A DNA stretch of 37,968 nt from Pseudonocardia xinjiangensis. GTDB taxonomy: Bacteria; Actinomycetota; Actinomycetes; Mycobacteriales; Pseudonocardiaceae. Below the pieces are notes generated by a model. It made no database searches, was not told the origin of the DNA, and worked only from the letters and a program-made list of their open reading frames with translations. Location of the stretch: positions 1 to 37,968 of the forward strand of contig NZ_JAAXKY010000066.1 in assembly GCF_012911925.1 (NCBI RefSeq). Direction: 5' to 3'. The position numbers and the translations under genes were made by a program. Of the stretch, positions 29,008-36,387 are shown piece after piece; position 1 is the first letter of the stretch, and each line of letters opens with the position of its first letter.

Positions 29008-30375
29008 TCAGCCGCCCGGCCGCAGCGCGACCACCTCGGTGCCGCGTTGCTCGAGCAGCATGTTGCCCGCCGCCGCGAGCCGCACCGGAGCGTCGGGATC
29101 CGCGCGGGCGACGGGGAGCGTGCGCAGGGCAGTGCCCCGGGCGGGGTCGAGCACCTGCAGACCGGCGGGGACGGGAACGAGGAGGCCGCCGCCGTACGGC
29201 TGAGCGGGCCCGAGGGTCCCGTCGGCCGTCCACAGCGGAGTGAGATCGGTGCCGTCGAGGGCGATCGTCCGGGAGCCGGTCCACCAGTAGACGCGGTCGT
29301 CCCGGTCGCCGCTTCCGTCGGTGCTGCCGAGGGTGGGCCCGGTCGTCGCGGCCGGGGCGGTGGAGTCGGCCGCCAGGTCGGCGTCGGGCACGTCGAGGGA
29401 GACCAGGCCGATCTGCTGCCCGGTGGCGTCGAGCACCTGCAGCCGCGGCGGGTTCTGCAGGGCGACCGCCACCCGGTCGGCCGTCAGGGCCACGAGCGTC
29501 GCCCCGGCTGCCGGCAGCGGGACGGAGAACTGCACGTCCGGGGCGTCGGCGCCGTCCTCACCGTCGGCGGCGAGCACCGTGAGCCGGTCGGTCTGCTCAC
29601 CGGGACAGCGTTCGATGACCCCGATCCGGCCGGCGCCGACGGCCGCCGGGCCGTAGGTGCAGTCGGGCCTCGGCTGGCGGCCGGTCTGCACGGGGGTGGT
29701 GACGTCGCCGTACTCGGCGGTCCGGACGAGGTCGCTGCGCCAGACCTCCAGGTAGTCGGCGCCGGTCGCCAGCACGTAGGTGTTGTCGGCCAGCAGCCGG
29801 GTGCCGGGCCGTACGTCCGGGTTGCTCGCGGTCAGCCGGGTGCCCGTGTCCGGGCGCAGCGCCGTGAGCTCGCTGCAGTAGCCGGTGGTGCCGGCGAAGA
29901 GCGCGAGCAGGCGCCCGGGGCCGCCGTCGGGGAACGCGAAGTCGACGGTGCAGAGAGACCGGTCCCGCGTGTAGCTCCAGCTCTCGGCGCCGGTGGCAGC
30001 GGTGCGCCCCACGACGCGCGAACCGTCGGCGGTGACCACAGCGGGTCCCGCGACGACCGGATGGTCGGTGGCGCCGCTGGGAGCCCGCCAGGCCTCGCTG
30101 AACGCGGTCGGCACGCCGCCGGCGGGCGGCGGCGGCACGATCGGGGCGGCGGCCGGGTCGTCGGTGGTGCCGGCCACGGGGCTCGTGCGCCACACGGCGA
30201 TCCCGCCGCCGATCAACACCAGTGCCAGGACGGCCGCCGCAACGACGTCGCCGGGGCGACGCCGTTCCGGACGCAGGCGCGGCTTCGGCTGCGGGGACCG
30301 CAGCCGCTCGCTCGGCTCGACAGGCACCGGAGGCAGGTCAGCTGGCAGCGGCAGCGTCGGCTGCCGGCCCGTCAC
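29008..30375 (-). CDS. Membrane-anchored beta-propeller protein (Rv3212-like)
   Basis: A 455-aa protein. The short cytosolic N-terminus is Pro-rich, one membrane helix follows (VVAAAVLALVLIGGGIAVW, about 45-65), then a large extracellular region with repeats of the PQQ/WD-like propeller type (for example VVGRTAATGAESWSY, ELTALRPDTGTRL, LQVLDATGQQIGLV, LQVLDPARGTALRTL) and scattered Cys pairs. No enzyme motif is seen. The GTG at 30375 overlaps the end of the helicase gene by 38 nt; the frame is open further upstream, but there it only mirrors the helicase. In M. tuberculosis, as I recall, Rv3212 follows rhlE (Rv3211) in the same way. Confidence 0.75.
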   Translation of the reverse strand: MTGRQPTLPLPADLPPVPVEPSERLRSPQPKPRLRPERRRPGDVVAAAVLALVLIGGGIAVWRTSPVAGTTDDPAAAPIVPPPPAGGVPTAFSEAWRAPSGATDHPVVAGPAVVTADGSRVVGRTAATGAESWSYTRDRSLCTVDFAFPDGGPGRLLALFAGTTGYCSELTALRPDTGTRLTASNPDVRPGTRLLADNTYVLATGADYLEVWRSDLVRTAEYGDVTTPVQTGRQPRPDCTYGPAAVGAGRIGVIERCPGEQTDRLTVLAADGEDGADAPDVQFSVPLPAAGATLVALTADRVAVALQNPPRLQVLDATGQQIGLVSLDVPDADLAADSTAPAATTGPTLGSTDGSGDRDDRVYWWTGSRTIALDGTDLTPLWTADGTLGPAQPYGGGLLVPVPAGLQVLDPARGTALRTLPVARADPDAPVRLAAAGNMLLEQRGTEVVALRPGG

Positions 30376-32200
30376 TGCTCTCGCCGCCTTCACCGCCACC
30401 GCGACGACGCGAACCTCCGCGGCGCCGACGACGGCGCGGGCGCTCGCCTTCGCCGCGCGGAGCGGCTGCGGTGTCCGGGCCGGTGGCCGGCTGATCGGCG
30501 GGTGCGTCCGCGGTGCCGCCGGCGGCGACAGTGGAGGTGGCCACGGTGGGCTCACCGGTGGCCTGGTCGGGGGCGTCACCGGTGCCGGTGCCGCCTGCCG
30601 CCCCGCCCGACCTGCTGCGGGTACGGACACGGGGCTTGCGCACCCGGGGCTGCTCCGGGCCGTCGTCCTTGGTGTCGGGGCGGGCGCCGGCGGAGCGGGT
30701 GCCGCGGGCGGACTTGTCGCCCCGCTTGCGGCCGCCGTGGTCGCCCTCGGTGTCGACGTACTCGGCGTCCAGTCCGGCCCGGGTGCGCTGGGAGCGCGGC
30801 AGGCGTCCGGTGGCCGACGCCGCAATGGCCAGGTCGGAGTAGAGGTGGTCGGACGTGGAGTACGTCTCCACGGGCTCCGGCATCCCGAGGCTCAGGTCGT
30901 CGCTGATGAGCTTCCACCGCGGGATCTCGTCCCAGTCGACCAGCGTGACCGCCACGCCCTCCTTACCGGCCCGGCCGGTGCGGCCGATCCGGTGGACGTA
31001 GGTCTTCGAGTCCTCGGGGCACTGGTAGTTGACCACGTGGGTGACGTCGGTGACGTCGATGCCGCGGGCCGCGACGTCGGTGGCCACCAGCACGTCGACC
31101 TTGCCGGAGCGGAACGCGCGCAGAGCCTGCTCGCGGGCGCCCTGGCCCAGGTCGCCGTGCACGGCTGCGGCCGCGAAGCCGCGTTCGGCCAGGTCGTCGG
31201 CGACGCGCTGCACCGTGCGCTTGGTGCGGGCGAAGATCATGGTGAGCCCGCGCCCGTCGGCCTGGAGCACGCGGGTGAGCAGCTCCACCTTGTCCATGGC
31301 GTGGGCGCGGTAGACCAGCTGCCGCGTGCGCTCGTGGATCGAACCCTGGTCGGCCTCCTCCGCACGGATGTGCGTGGGCCGGTTCAGGAACGCGCGCGAC
31401 AGCGCGATGATCGGGCCGGGCATGGTGGCCGAGAACAGCATGGTGTGCCGCTTCTCCGGCAGCATCCGCATGATCCGCTCGACGTCGGGCAGGAAGCCCA
31501 GGTCCAGCATCTCGTCGGCCTCGTCGAGCACGAGGGCCTTGACGCGGCCCAGCACGAGGTGGCGCTGCTCGGCGAGGTCGAGCAGGCGGCCGGGCGTGCC
31601 GACCACGACGTCGACGCCCTTGCGGAGGGCGGCCAGCTGCGGCTCGTAGGCGCGGCCACCGTAGATCGCGGTGACCCGGACGCCGAGGTGCTTGCCCGCG
31701 TCGGCGATGTCCTTGGCGACCTGCACGCAGAGCTCGCGGGTGGGCACCACCACGAGTGCCTGCGGCACGTCCTTCGTGCGGTCGGCGGCCTCGCCCTCGG
31801 CGTTGGCGGCGGGCTGCTCGGACGGCGGCACGACGCGCTGCAGCAGGGGGACACCGAAACCGAGGGTCTTACCCATACCGGTGCGGGCCTGGCCGATGAT
31901 GTCGTCGCCCGCGAGCGCGAGCGGAAGCGTGAGCTCCTGGATCGCGAACGTGCGCTCGATGCCGGCCTCGGCCAGCGCTCGGACGATCTCCGGGCGCACG
32001 CCGAGCTCGGCGAAGGTGGGAGAGTCCGGGGCAACGGGGGCGCCGGCCTGCAGCGGGTGCGCCTCGACGATCTCGTCGGCAGCAGCGTCTGTGGAGTTAT
32101 CGGGGGAGTCCGTGGGGGACTCGCTGAGTGTGTCGTTCTGAACGGACAGGATGATCGCCTCTCTCCGCGCACAGGAGCCCGGGGCCGGCTCGTCGACCAC
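30338..32200 (-). CDS. rhlE: DEAD-box RNA helicase (RhlE-like)
   Basis: A 620-aa ATP-dependent RNA helicase. Q motif TFAIQELTLPLAL (84-96), motif I ARTGMGKT (105-112), Ia PTREL (153-157), II DEAD (226-229), III SAT, IV region MIFARTKR and VI HRIGRTGRAG are all present. After about residue 450 comes a long low-complexity tail rich in Arg, Gly and Ala with runs of Arg, typical of RNA-binding tails of actinobacterial DEAD-box proteins. The start is uncertain: a GTG at 32200 lacks a good ribosome site, while AGAGAGG lies 8 nt before an in-frame CTG at 32149. A leader of about 150 nt holds an 8-bp palindromic stem. Confidence 0.9.
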   Translation of the reverse strand: MVDEPAPGSCARREAIILSVQNDTLSESPTDSPDNSTDAAADEIVEAHPLQAGAPVAPDSPTFAELGVRPEIVRALAEAGIERTFAIQELTLPLALAGDDIIGQARTGMGKTLGFGVPLLQRVVPPSEQPAANAEGEAADRTKDVPQALVVVPTRELCVQVAKDIADAGKHLGVRVTAIYGGRAYEPQLAALRKGVDVVVGTPGRLLDLAEQRHLVLGRVKALVLDEADEMLDLGFLPDVERIMRMLPEKRHTMLFSATMPGPIIALSRAFLNRPTHIRAEEADQGSIHERTRQLVYRAHAMDKVELLTRVLQADGRGLTMIFARTKRTVQRVADDLAERGFAAAAVHGDLGQGAREQALRAFRSGKVDVLVATDVAARGIDVTDVTHVVNYQCPEDSKTYVHRIGRTGRAGKEGVAVTLVDWDEIPRWKLISDDLSLGMPEPVETYSTSDHLYSDLAIAASATGRLPRSQRTRAGLDAEYVDTEGDHGGRKRGDKSARGTRSAGARPDTKDDGPEQPRVRKPRVRTRSRSGGAAGGTGTGDAPDQATGEPTVATSTVAAGGTADAPADQPATGPDTAAAPRGEGERPRRRRRRGGSRRRGGGEGGESSDGPAADAAAAS

Positions 32201-32292
32201 CGGCTGCCCGTACCGTGAAGGTCACGGCGCGCCCTGATGGGAGAACCGACGAGGCGCTGCACGCACCAGGTCGTTGCGGCTCCGGTCCTGTG

Positions 32293-32310
32293 GCTCCCGG
32301 TTCCGGGAGC
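32293..32310 (-). promoter_or_regulatory. Inverted repeat in the helicase leader
   Basis: GCTCCCGG-TT-CCGGGAGC: an 8-bp perfect inverted repeat, 18 bp in all, about 93 nt upstream of the helicase start. With the presumed -10 box on the minus strand at 32365-32370 (TAGGAT) it would be inside the transcript. It could be an operator or a leader hairpin. Confidence 0.4.
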
Positions 32311-32364
32311 TCCGGGCGGTGGCCGCGGGTAGGCGCGCACCCGTGCGGGCGCTGCGCTGGGCCT

Positions 32365-32370
32365 ATCCTA
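32365..32370 (-). promoter_or_regulatory. -10 box of the helicase gene
   Basis: TAGGAT on the minus strand is a good TANNNT match. Transcription starting near 32357 would give a leader of roughly 155 nt, unusually long for this window. Confidence 0.35.
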
Positions 32371-32450
32371 CCCGGTGCCCGCTTCCGGGGTCAGCCCGGC
32401 GCGCCGGGCGGTAGGGTGACGTGCACCGCCCCCCGACTCAACATGACCTC

Positions 32451-32456
32451 TAGGCT
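32451..32456 (+). promoter_or_regulatory. -10 box of the ferritin-like gene
   Basis: TAGGCT ends 6 nt before the ATG at 32463, with no ribosome site. A leaderless start is likely. Confidence 0.45.
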
Positions 32457-32462
32457 CGGCGC

Positions 32463-33131
32463 ATGGTGACTGCGCGGGCGGTGGATCCCGCCGGAGCGGG
32501 GCGGGCGACCATCGACCTGCTCGGCGTGCTGGCGTACGGCGAGCTGTCCGCGTTCGACCGCCTGGCCGAGGACGCGAGGACCGCACCGACCCTCAGTGGC
32601 CGGGCCGCCCTTTCGGCCATGGCGGCGGCCGAGATCGGCCATTTCCGGATGCTCGAGGAGCATCTCCGCGGCCTGGACGTCTCCGTCGAGGACGCCATGC
32701 GTCCTTTCGTGGCGCAGTGGGATGCCTACCACGCGTCCACCGCGCCCCGGACGTGGCTGGAGTCGCTGGTCAAGGCCTATCTCGGCGACGGGCTGGCGGC
32801 CGACTTCTACCGGGAGATCGGGGGCTGGCTCCCCGGCCCGACCGGCGAGCTGGTGCAGCAGGTGCTCGCCGACACCGGGCACAGCGCGTTCGCCGAGCGT
32901 GAGGTCAGGGCGGCGTGCGCGAGCAGCAGGCAGGTGCACGACCGGCTCGCCCTGTGGGGTCGCAGGCTGCTCGGGGAGGCCGTCACCCAGGCGCAGCACA
33001 TCGTGGCCGAGCGCGACGAGCTGGCCGAGTTCATCGTCACCGGCTCCGGTGATCTCTCCGGGCTCGCCACGCTGCTCAGGCGGCTGCAGTCCAACCACGG
33101 CAAGCGGATGGCCAAGCTCGGGCTCACCTGA
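32463..33131 (+). CDS. Ferritin-like four-helix protein
   Basis: A 222-aa all-helical protein. Glu27 (AYGELSAF) and Glu57-Ile-Gly-His60 (AAEIGHF) look like the first half of a ferritin-like diiron site. Later helices carry DTGHSAFAEREV and QAQHIVAERDEL, which could supply the rest. It resembles the actinobacterial ferritin-like proteins sometimes annotated with tRNA hydroxylase MiaE, but no direct function is known to me. It lies between the divergent helicase and DUF3107, the same order as Rv3211-Rv3210c-Rv3208A in M. tuberculosis as I recall. Confidence 0.8.
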   Translation: MVTARAVDPAGAGRATIDLLGVLAYGELSAFDRLAEDARTAPTLSGRAALSAMAAAEIGHFRMLEEHLRGLDVSVEDAMRPFVAQWDAYHASTAPRTWLESLVKAYLGDGLAADFYREIGGWLPGPTGELVQQVLADTGHSAFAEREVRAACASSRQVHDRLALWGRRLLGEAVTQAQHIVAERDELAEFIVTGSGDLSGLATLLRRLQSNHGKRMAKLGLT

Positions 33132-33180
33132 GTTCGCCCAGGGCGGACCGCCCGTCCCCGCCCGGGGCGTTCACCTGCAC

Positions 33181-33186
33181 TAGCCT
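33181..33186 (+). promoter_or_regulatory. -10 box of the DUF3107 gene
   Basis: TAGCCT matches TANNNT. Transcription near 33193 would give a leader of about 35 nt containing the AGGAGG at 33215-33220, 7 nt before the start. Confidence 0.4.
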
Positions 33187-33227
33187 GGGCCGAGCCAGTT
33201 CGACAAACGTGACCAGGAGGTCAACCG

Positions 33228-33455
33228 GTGGAGGTCAAGATCGGCATCGCGGAGAGCGCGCGGGAGCTCGTGGTGTCCAGCGACCAGACGCCGGACGAGG
33301 TCCAGGCGCTGGTCGACGAGGCGTTCACGAGCGACGACGGGCTGCTGCGCCTCGTCGACGACAAGGGGCGCCGTTACCTCGTCCGCGCGTCGCAGATCGC
33401 CTACGTCGAGATCGCGCCCGCCACGGCGGGGCGCGTCGGCTTCGCGATCGGCTGA
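33228..33455 (+). CDS. DUF3107 small protein
   Basis: A 75-aa protein of the DUF3107 family (mycobacterial TB9.4/Rv3208A by memory). The pattern MEVKIGIAESARELVV opens the fold, LRLVDDKGRRYLVRASQIAYVEI closes it; no cysteine or catalytic motif is seen. Function unknown. The GTG at 33228 has a perfect AGGAGG 7 nt upstream and a short leader. The palindromic element copy 2 lies 15 nt after its stop and probably ends the transcript. Confidence 0.88.
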   Translation: MEVKIGIAESARELVVSSDQTPDEVQALVDEAFTSDDGLLRLVDDKGRRYLVRASQIAYVEIAPATAGRVGFAIG

Positions 33456-33470
33456 GCCCGGCCTCCGGCC

Positions 33471-33542
33471 GACCGCACACACCTCCTGGCCACGGTGCAC
33501 ACGTCCTGACCTGTGCACCGTGGCCGGTTGGTGTGTGCGGTC
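33471..33542. repeat. Dispersed double-stem palindromic element, copy 2
   Basis: A nested palindrome. The outer arms 33471-33483 (GACCGCACACACC) and 33530-33542 are exact 13-bp inverted copies, as are the inner arms 33488-33500 (GGCCACGGTGCAC) and 33513-33525. The centre contains GTGCACACGTCCTGAC (33495-33510), identical to the reverse complement of 721-736 in copy 1. It lies between the convergent DUF3107 and DUF4873 genes and touches the stop codon of the latter, so it may act as a two-way terminator. Confidence 0.85.
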
Positions 33543-33870
33543 AGCTGTCGAGGGGTGGCTCGGTGAGCGGGAACGGGGGAGTGCCCACCCCCGTCACGCG
33601 GTAGCGGCCCCACGGATCGACGTCGCCGACCCGTGCCGTGGCCGTGCTGCCGCCGGCGTTCAGCGCGATGTGGCTCGTCGGCGCGGTGAGCGCCGCGTGC
33701 AACCCCGGATCGGCCGCGCCGTCGAGAGCGACCCTCCCGAACCAGTGGAGCCTGCCGTCCTGCGGCTCGTGGCGGGCGTCGAGGATCGCCAGTACCGGCA
33801 CCTCGCGGCCGTCGACGGTGAGCGTGGCCGGCCCGCGGTAGCCGTCGTCGTCCCCTGTTCCGTCAGGCAC
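33541..33870 (-). CDS. DUF4873 protein
   Basis: A 109-aa single-domain protein of the DUF4873 type: GYRGPATLTVDGREVPVLAIL, then EPQDGRLHWFGRV, and the end GDVDPWGRYRVTGVGTPPF. In some actinobacteria this domain is fused to flavin monooxygenases; here it stands alone. Function unknown. The GTG at 33870 has AGGAGG 7 nt upstream and overlaps the TetR stop by 8 nt, so the two are coupled. Its stop codon lies in the arm of palindromic element copy 2. Confidence 0.78.
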   Translation of the reverse strand: MPDGTGDDDGYRGPATLTVDGREVPVLAILDARHEPQDGRLHWFGRVALDGAADPGLHAALTAPTSHIALNAGGSTATARVGDVDPWGRYRVTGVGTPPFPLTEPPLDS

Positions 33871-34546
33871 GGTGTCCTCCTGCGCCGGGCTCGCGGGGGA
33901 CCAGCCGGAGCGACGCCGGTGCGGCGGGTGCCGCGCCGAGCGCCCCGGAGATGCCGCCCCAGATGAGGGTGGTCAGGTAGTCGGTGAGGGCGCTGCGGCT
34001 CATGGTGCGCCGCTCCAGCCACCAGTCGCCCGCGCTCTGCACCATCCCCACGAGCCCCTGCGCCCACGCCTCCGCGCCTCCGGAGTCGAGGCCGAGGCTG
34101 CGCTGCCGCTCCCCGATGAGGGTGGCGAGCGTCCGCGCGATCTGCTCCCGCGCGTCGTCGACGACCTCGGCGCCGGGCGCCCGCTCGATCGGGTGGTGCA
34201 CGACGAACCGCCAGAGCTCCGGCTCGTCCTCGATGCCGGCGAGGAACGCGTCGACGACCCCGCGGATCAGCTCGGCCGGCTCCCTCTCCGGATCCATCTC
34301 GGGCGCCATTCGGGCCATCAGGAGGGCGGCCGCCTCCCGGCCGACGGCGCGCTGCAGGTCGGCGCGGTCGGTGAAGTGCCGGTAGAGCACGGGTTTCGTG
34401 ATGCCGGCCTGCGCGGCGATCTCGGCGACGGAGACGCCGGGGCCGAGTGTCCGGACGGCGTCGATGGCCGCCTGCACCATCTCGGCGCGTCGCTCGGTGC
34501 GGCGATGCTGCCGGTCCGGTGGGGGTCCCGGCTTGACAGGTGGCAT
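33863..34546 (-). CDS. TetR-family repressor
   Basis: A 227-aa regulator. After a Pro-rich, basic N-terminus (PPPDRQHRRTERRAEMVQAAI) comes the TetR helix-turn-helix VSVAEIAAQAGITKPVLYRHF (about 55-75). The remaining 150 residues are the all-helical ligand and dimer domain, with WRFVVHHP and WWLERRTMSRSALTDYL. It is divergent from the SDR - diiron oxygenase - hydrolase operon, and three overlapping palindromes lie between the two start codons, so it very likely represses that operon and itself. A fatty acid, acyl-CoA or similar hydrophobic ligand would fit but is not shown. The ATG at 34546 gives a standard N-terminus. Confidence 0.88.
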   Translation of the reverse strand: MPPVKPGPPPDRQHRRTERRAEMVQAAIDAVRTLGPGVSVAEIAAQAGITKPVLYRHFTDRADLQRAVGREAAALLMARMAPEMDPEREPAELIRGVVDAFLAGIEDEPELWRFVVHHPIERAPGAEVVDDAREQIARTLATLIGERQRSLGLDSGGAEAWAQGLVGMVQSAGDWWLERRTMSRSALTDYLTTLIWGGISGALGAAPAAPASLRLVPREPGAGGHRA

Positions 34547-34560
34547 GTCGTTCGGCACCG

Positions 34561-34589
34561 TACCAGTGGTAACAGTTACCGCGGGTAAC
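34561..34589. promoter_or_regulatory. Compound TetR operator of three overlapping palindromes
   Basis: TACCA-G-TGGTA (34561-34571), GGTAAC-A-GTTACC (34568-34580) and GTTACC-GCG-GGTAAC (34575-34589) are each perfect and share half-sites. They fill the 63-bp gap between the tetR and SDR starts. A possible tetR -10 (TACGGT on the minus strand) abuts the first. Confidence 0.65.
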
Positions 34590-34609
34590 AGCAAGCGTCA
34601 GGGGGCGCC

Positions 34610-35497
34610 ATGGCGGGAACCGGAGCGGAACCGGGAATCACGGCGGGCGACCGGGTGCTGGTCACCGGGGCCGCAGGCGGACTGGCCGCCCCGGCGGTCA
34701 CCCGGCTGCGGGCGCGCGGCGTGCAGGTCGTCGGCCTCGATCTCCAGGCGGACGAGCACACGATCGCCTGCGACATCACCGACGACGCCGCAGTCACCCG
34801 TGCCGTCGACGAGGCCGTGGAGCGGCTGGGCGGCCTGGACGCCGTGGTGCACTACGCCGGCATCGGCGTCCCGAACGATGCGGGCGCCCCGCTGGCGCCC
34901 GACGCCCTGCGGGTGATCGACGTCAACCTGCTCGGCGCGTGGCGGGTCACCGCCGCCGCGTTGCCCGCGCTGCTCGAGGGCCGCGGCGGACGGAAGGGCC
35001 GCGTCGTCTTCGTCGCCAGCGAGCTGGCCTACCTGTCGCTCCCGTTCGTGTCCGCGTACAGCGTCGCCAAGCGCGGGATGACCGCCTACGCCGACGCGCT
35101 GCGCCTCGAGTACGGCACCGACCTGCACGTCACCACCATCTACCCCGGCTACGTCCGTACCCCGATCCACGCCGCGGGCCGCGAGGTCGGCCTCGCGCTG
35201 GAGGGCCAGGTCCGCCGGGAGGAGGTCGAGGACGTGGTGGCCACCGTGCTGCGCGTCCTCACCGCGGGCCGGCCGCCGCGCGACACCGCGTGCACCCGGG
35301 GCGGAGCGGTCGAGCTGTGGGCCGGGCGGCACCTGCCGGGCCTCCTCGGGTCCGCCGTCGCCCGGCGCATCCGCAGGCGCGCCGCCGCAGGCCACTTCGA
35401 CGGCTCGCCGATCGCCGCCGGCCTCGTCCGCAGGATGACCCGCCGCAGCGCCGGCACCGAGTCCACCACCCCCGTCAGGGAGAGGAGCGCGTCGTGA
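34610..35497 (+). CDS. Short-chain dehydrogenase/reductase
   Basis: A 295-aa NAD(P)-dependent oxidoreductase. The Rossmann nucleotide loop is TGAAGGLAAPA (19-29), where the usual third Gly of TGxxxGxG is Ala; the catalytic Ser137 (VASELA), Tyr150 and Lys154 (YSVAK) are present; the NNAG motif reads HYAG. The Asp44 after strand 2 (GLDLQ) suggests NAD over NADP. A C-terminal extension of about 45 residues is Arg-rich. The ATG at 34610 has AGGGGG 4 nt upstream. First gene of the operon, overlapping the diiron oxygenase start by GTGA. The substrate is unknown; oxidation of an alcohol made by the oxygenase is a reasonable guess. Confidence 0.87.
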   Translation: MAGTGAEPGITAGDRVLVTGAAGGLAAPAVTRLRARGVQVVGLDLQADEHTIACDITDDAAVTRAVDEAVERLGGLDAVVHYAGIGVPNDAGAPLAPDALRVIDVNLLGAWRVTAAALPALLEGRGGRKGRVVFVASELAYLSLPFVSAYSVAKRGMTAYADALRLEYGTDLHVTTIYPGYVRTPIHAAGREVGLALEGQVRREEVEDVVATVLRVLTAGRPPRDTACTRGGAVELWAGRHLPGLLGSAVARRIRRRAAAGHFDGSPIAAGLVRRMTRRSAGTESTTPVRERSAS

Positions 35498-36387
35498 CCG
35501 TGAAGACCCGCAACGACCGGGAGGCCACCGCCGAACGGTTGCTCCGCTCGTCACTCGACCACTCCTACGAGCCGAGCATCGACATCGACTGGGACGCGCC
35601 GCTGGTCGAGGGCAGTTGGGGGCTCCCCGAGCACCGGGTGTCGCTCTACGGCACGCAGCTGTGGGAGGGGCTCAGCGACGAGCAGCGGCGCACGCTGTCG
35701 GTGCACGAGCTGTGCAGCATCGCCCGCATCGGCCTGTGGTTCGAGATGATCCTCATGCAGATGCTGCTGCGGTACTCCTACGACCGCGACCCGCGCCGCC
35801 GCCACATCCAGTACGCGCTCGTCGAGATCGCCGACGAGTGCCGCCACTCGGTCATGTTCGCGAAGATGACCGAGCGCTACGGGGTGCCGGACTACGCGCC
35901 CCGCCGCCTCACCCACGAGCTCGGCAGGCTGTTCAAGACGATCGCCTCCGGGCCCGCGATGTTCGCAGGCACGCTGTTCGTCGAGGAGATCCTCGACCAG
36001 CTCCAGCGCGAGGCCATGCGGGACGAGACGGTCCAGCCGCTCACCCGGATGGTCAACAAGATCCACGTCACGGAGGAGGCACGGCACGTCCGCTACGCCC
36101 GCGAGGAGCTGATACGGATCATGCCCGGTACGAACGCGGCGGAGCGCACCGTCGCCCGCTACCTCTCCTCCCGGGTCGCGTTCGTCGTGGCCCGCAACCT
36201 GATCCACCGCGACGTCTACCGCTCGGTGGGCATCGACCCGGCCGCCGGGCACCGGGCGGCGCTGGCCAACGCCCACCACCAGGAGATGCTGCGCTGGTCG
36301 GCTCGCAAGCTGGTGCCGTTCCTGCGGGAGCAGGGCCTGATCGGCGGCCCCACCGAGATCCTGTGGCGAAAGGCGCACCTGATCTGA
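35494..36387 (+). CDS. AurF-type diiron oxygenase
   Basis: A 297-aa ferritin-like diiron protein of the AurF (p-aminobenzoate N-oxygenase) family. Candidate iron ligands: Glu84 (LWFEMIL), Glu115 and His118 (DECRHS), Glu164 or Glu165 (LFVEEIL), Glu195 and His198 (EEARHVRY), and His residues near HRDVYRSVG. The family oxidises amines or hydroxylates substrates with O2; some mycobacterial members act on lipids. No aminobenzoate genes are near. The GTG at 35494 overlaps the SDR stop and has an AGGGAGAGGAG ribosome site. It ends in a TGATG overlap with the hydrolase, so all three are translationally coupled. Confidence 0.87.
   Translation: MTVKTRNDREATAERLLRSSLDHSYEPSIDIDWDAPLVEGSWGLPEHRVSLYGTQLWEGLSDEQRRTLSVHELCSIARIGLWFEMILMQMLLRYSYDRDPRRRHIQYALVEIADECRHSVMFAKMTERYGVPDYAPRRLTHELGRLFKTIASGPAMFAGTLFVEEILDQLQREAMRDETVQPLTRMVNKIHVTEEARHVRYAREELIRIMPGTNAAERTVARYLSSRVAFVVARNLIHRDVYRSVGIDPAAGHRAALANAHHQEMLRWSARKLVPFLREQGLIGGPTEILWRKAHLI

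Noticed and set aside
29047..30906. A 619-codon open frame opposite the beta-propeller gene
   Set aside because: No domain, mirror composition, and the minus-strand protein has a credible membrane helix and propeller repeats.
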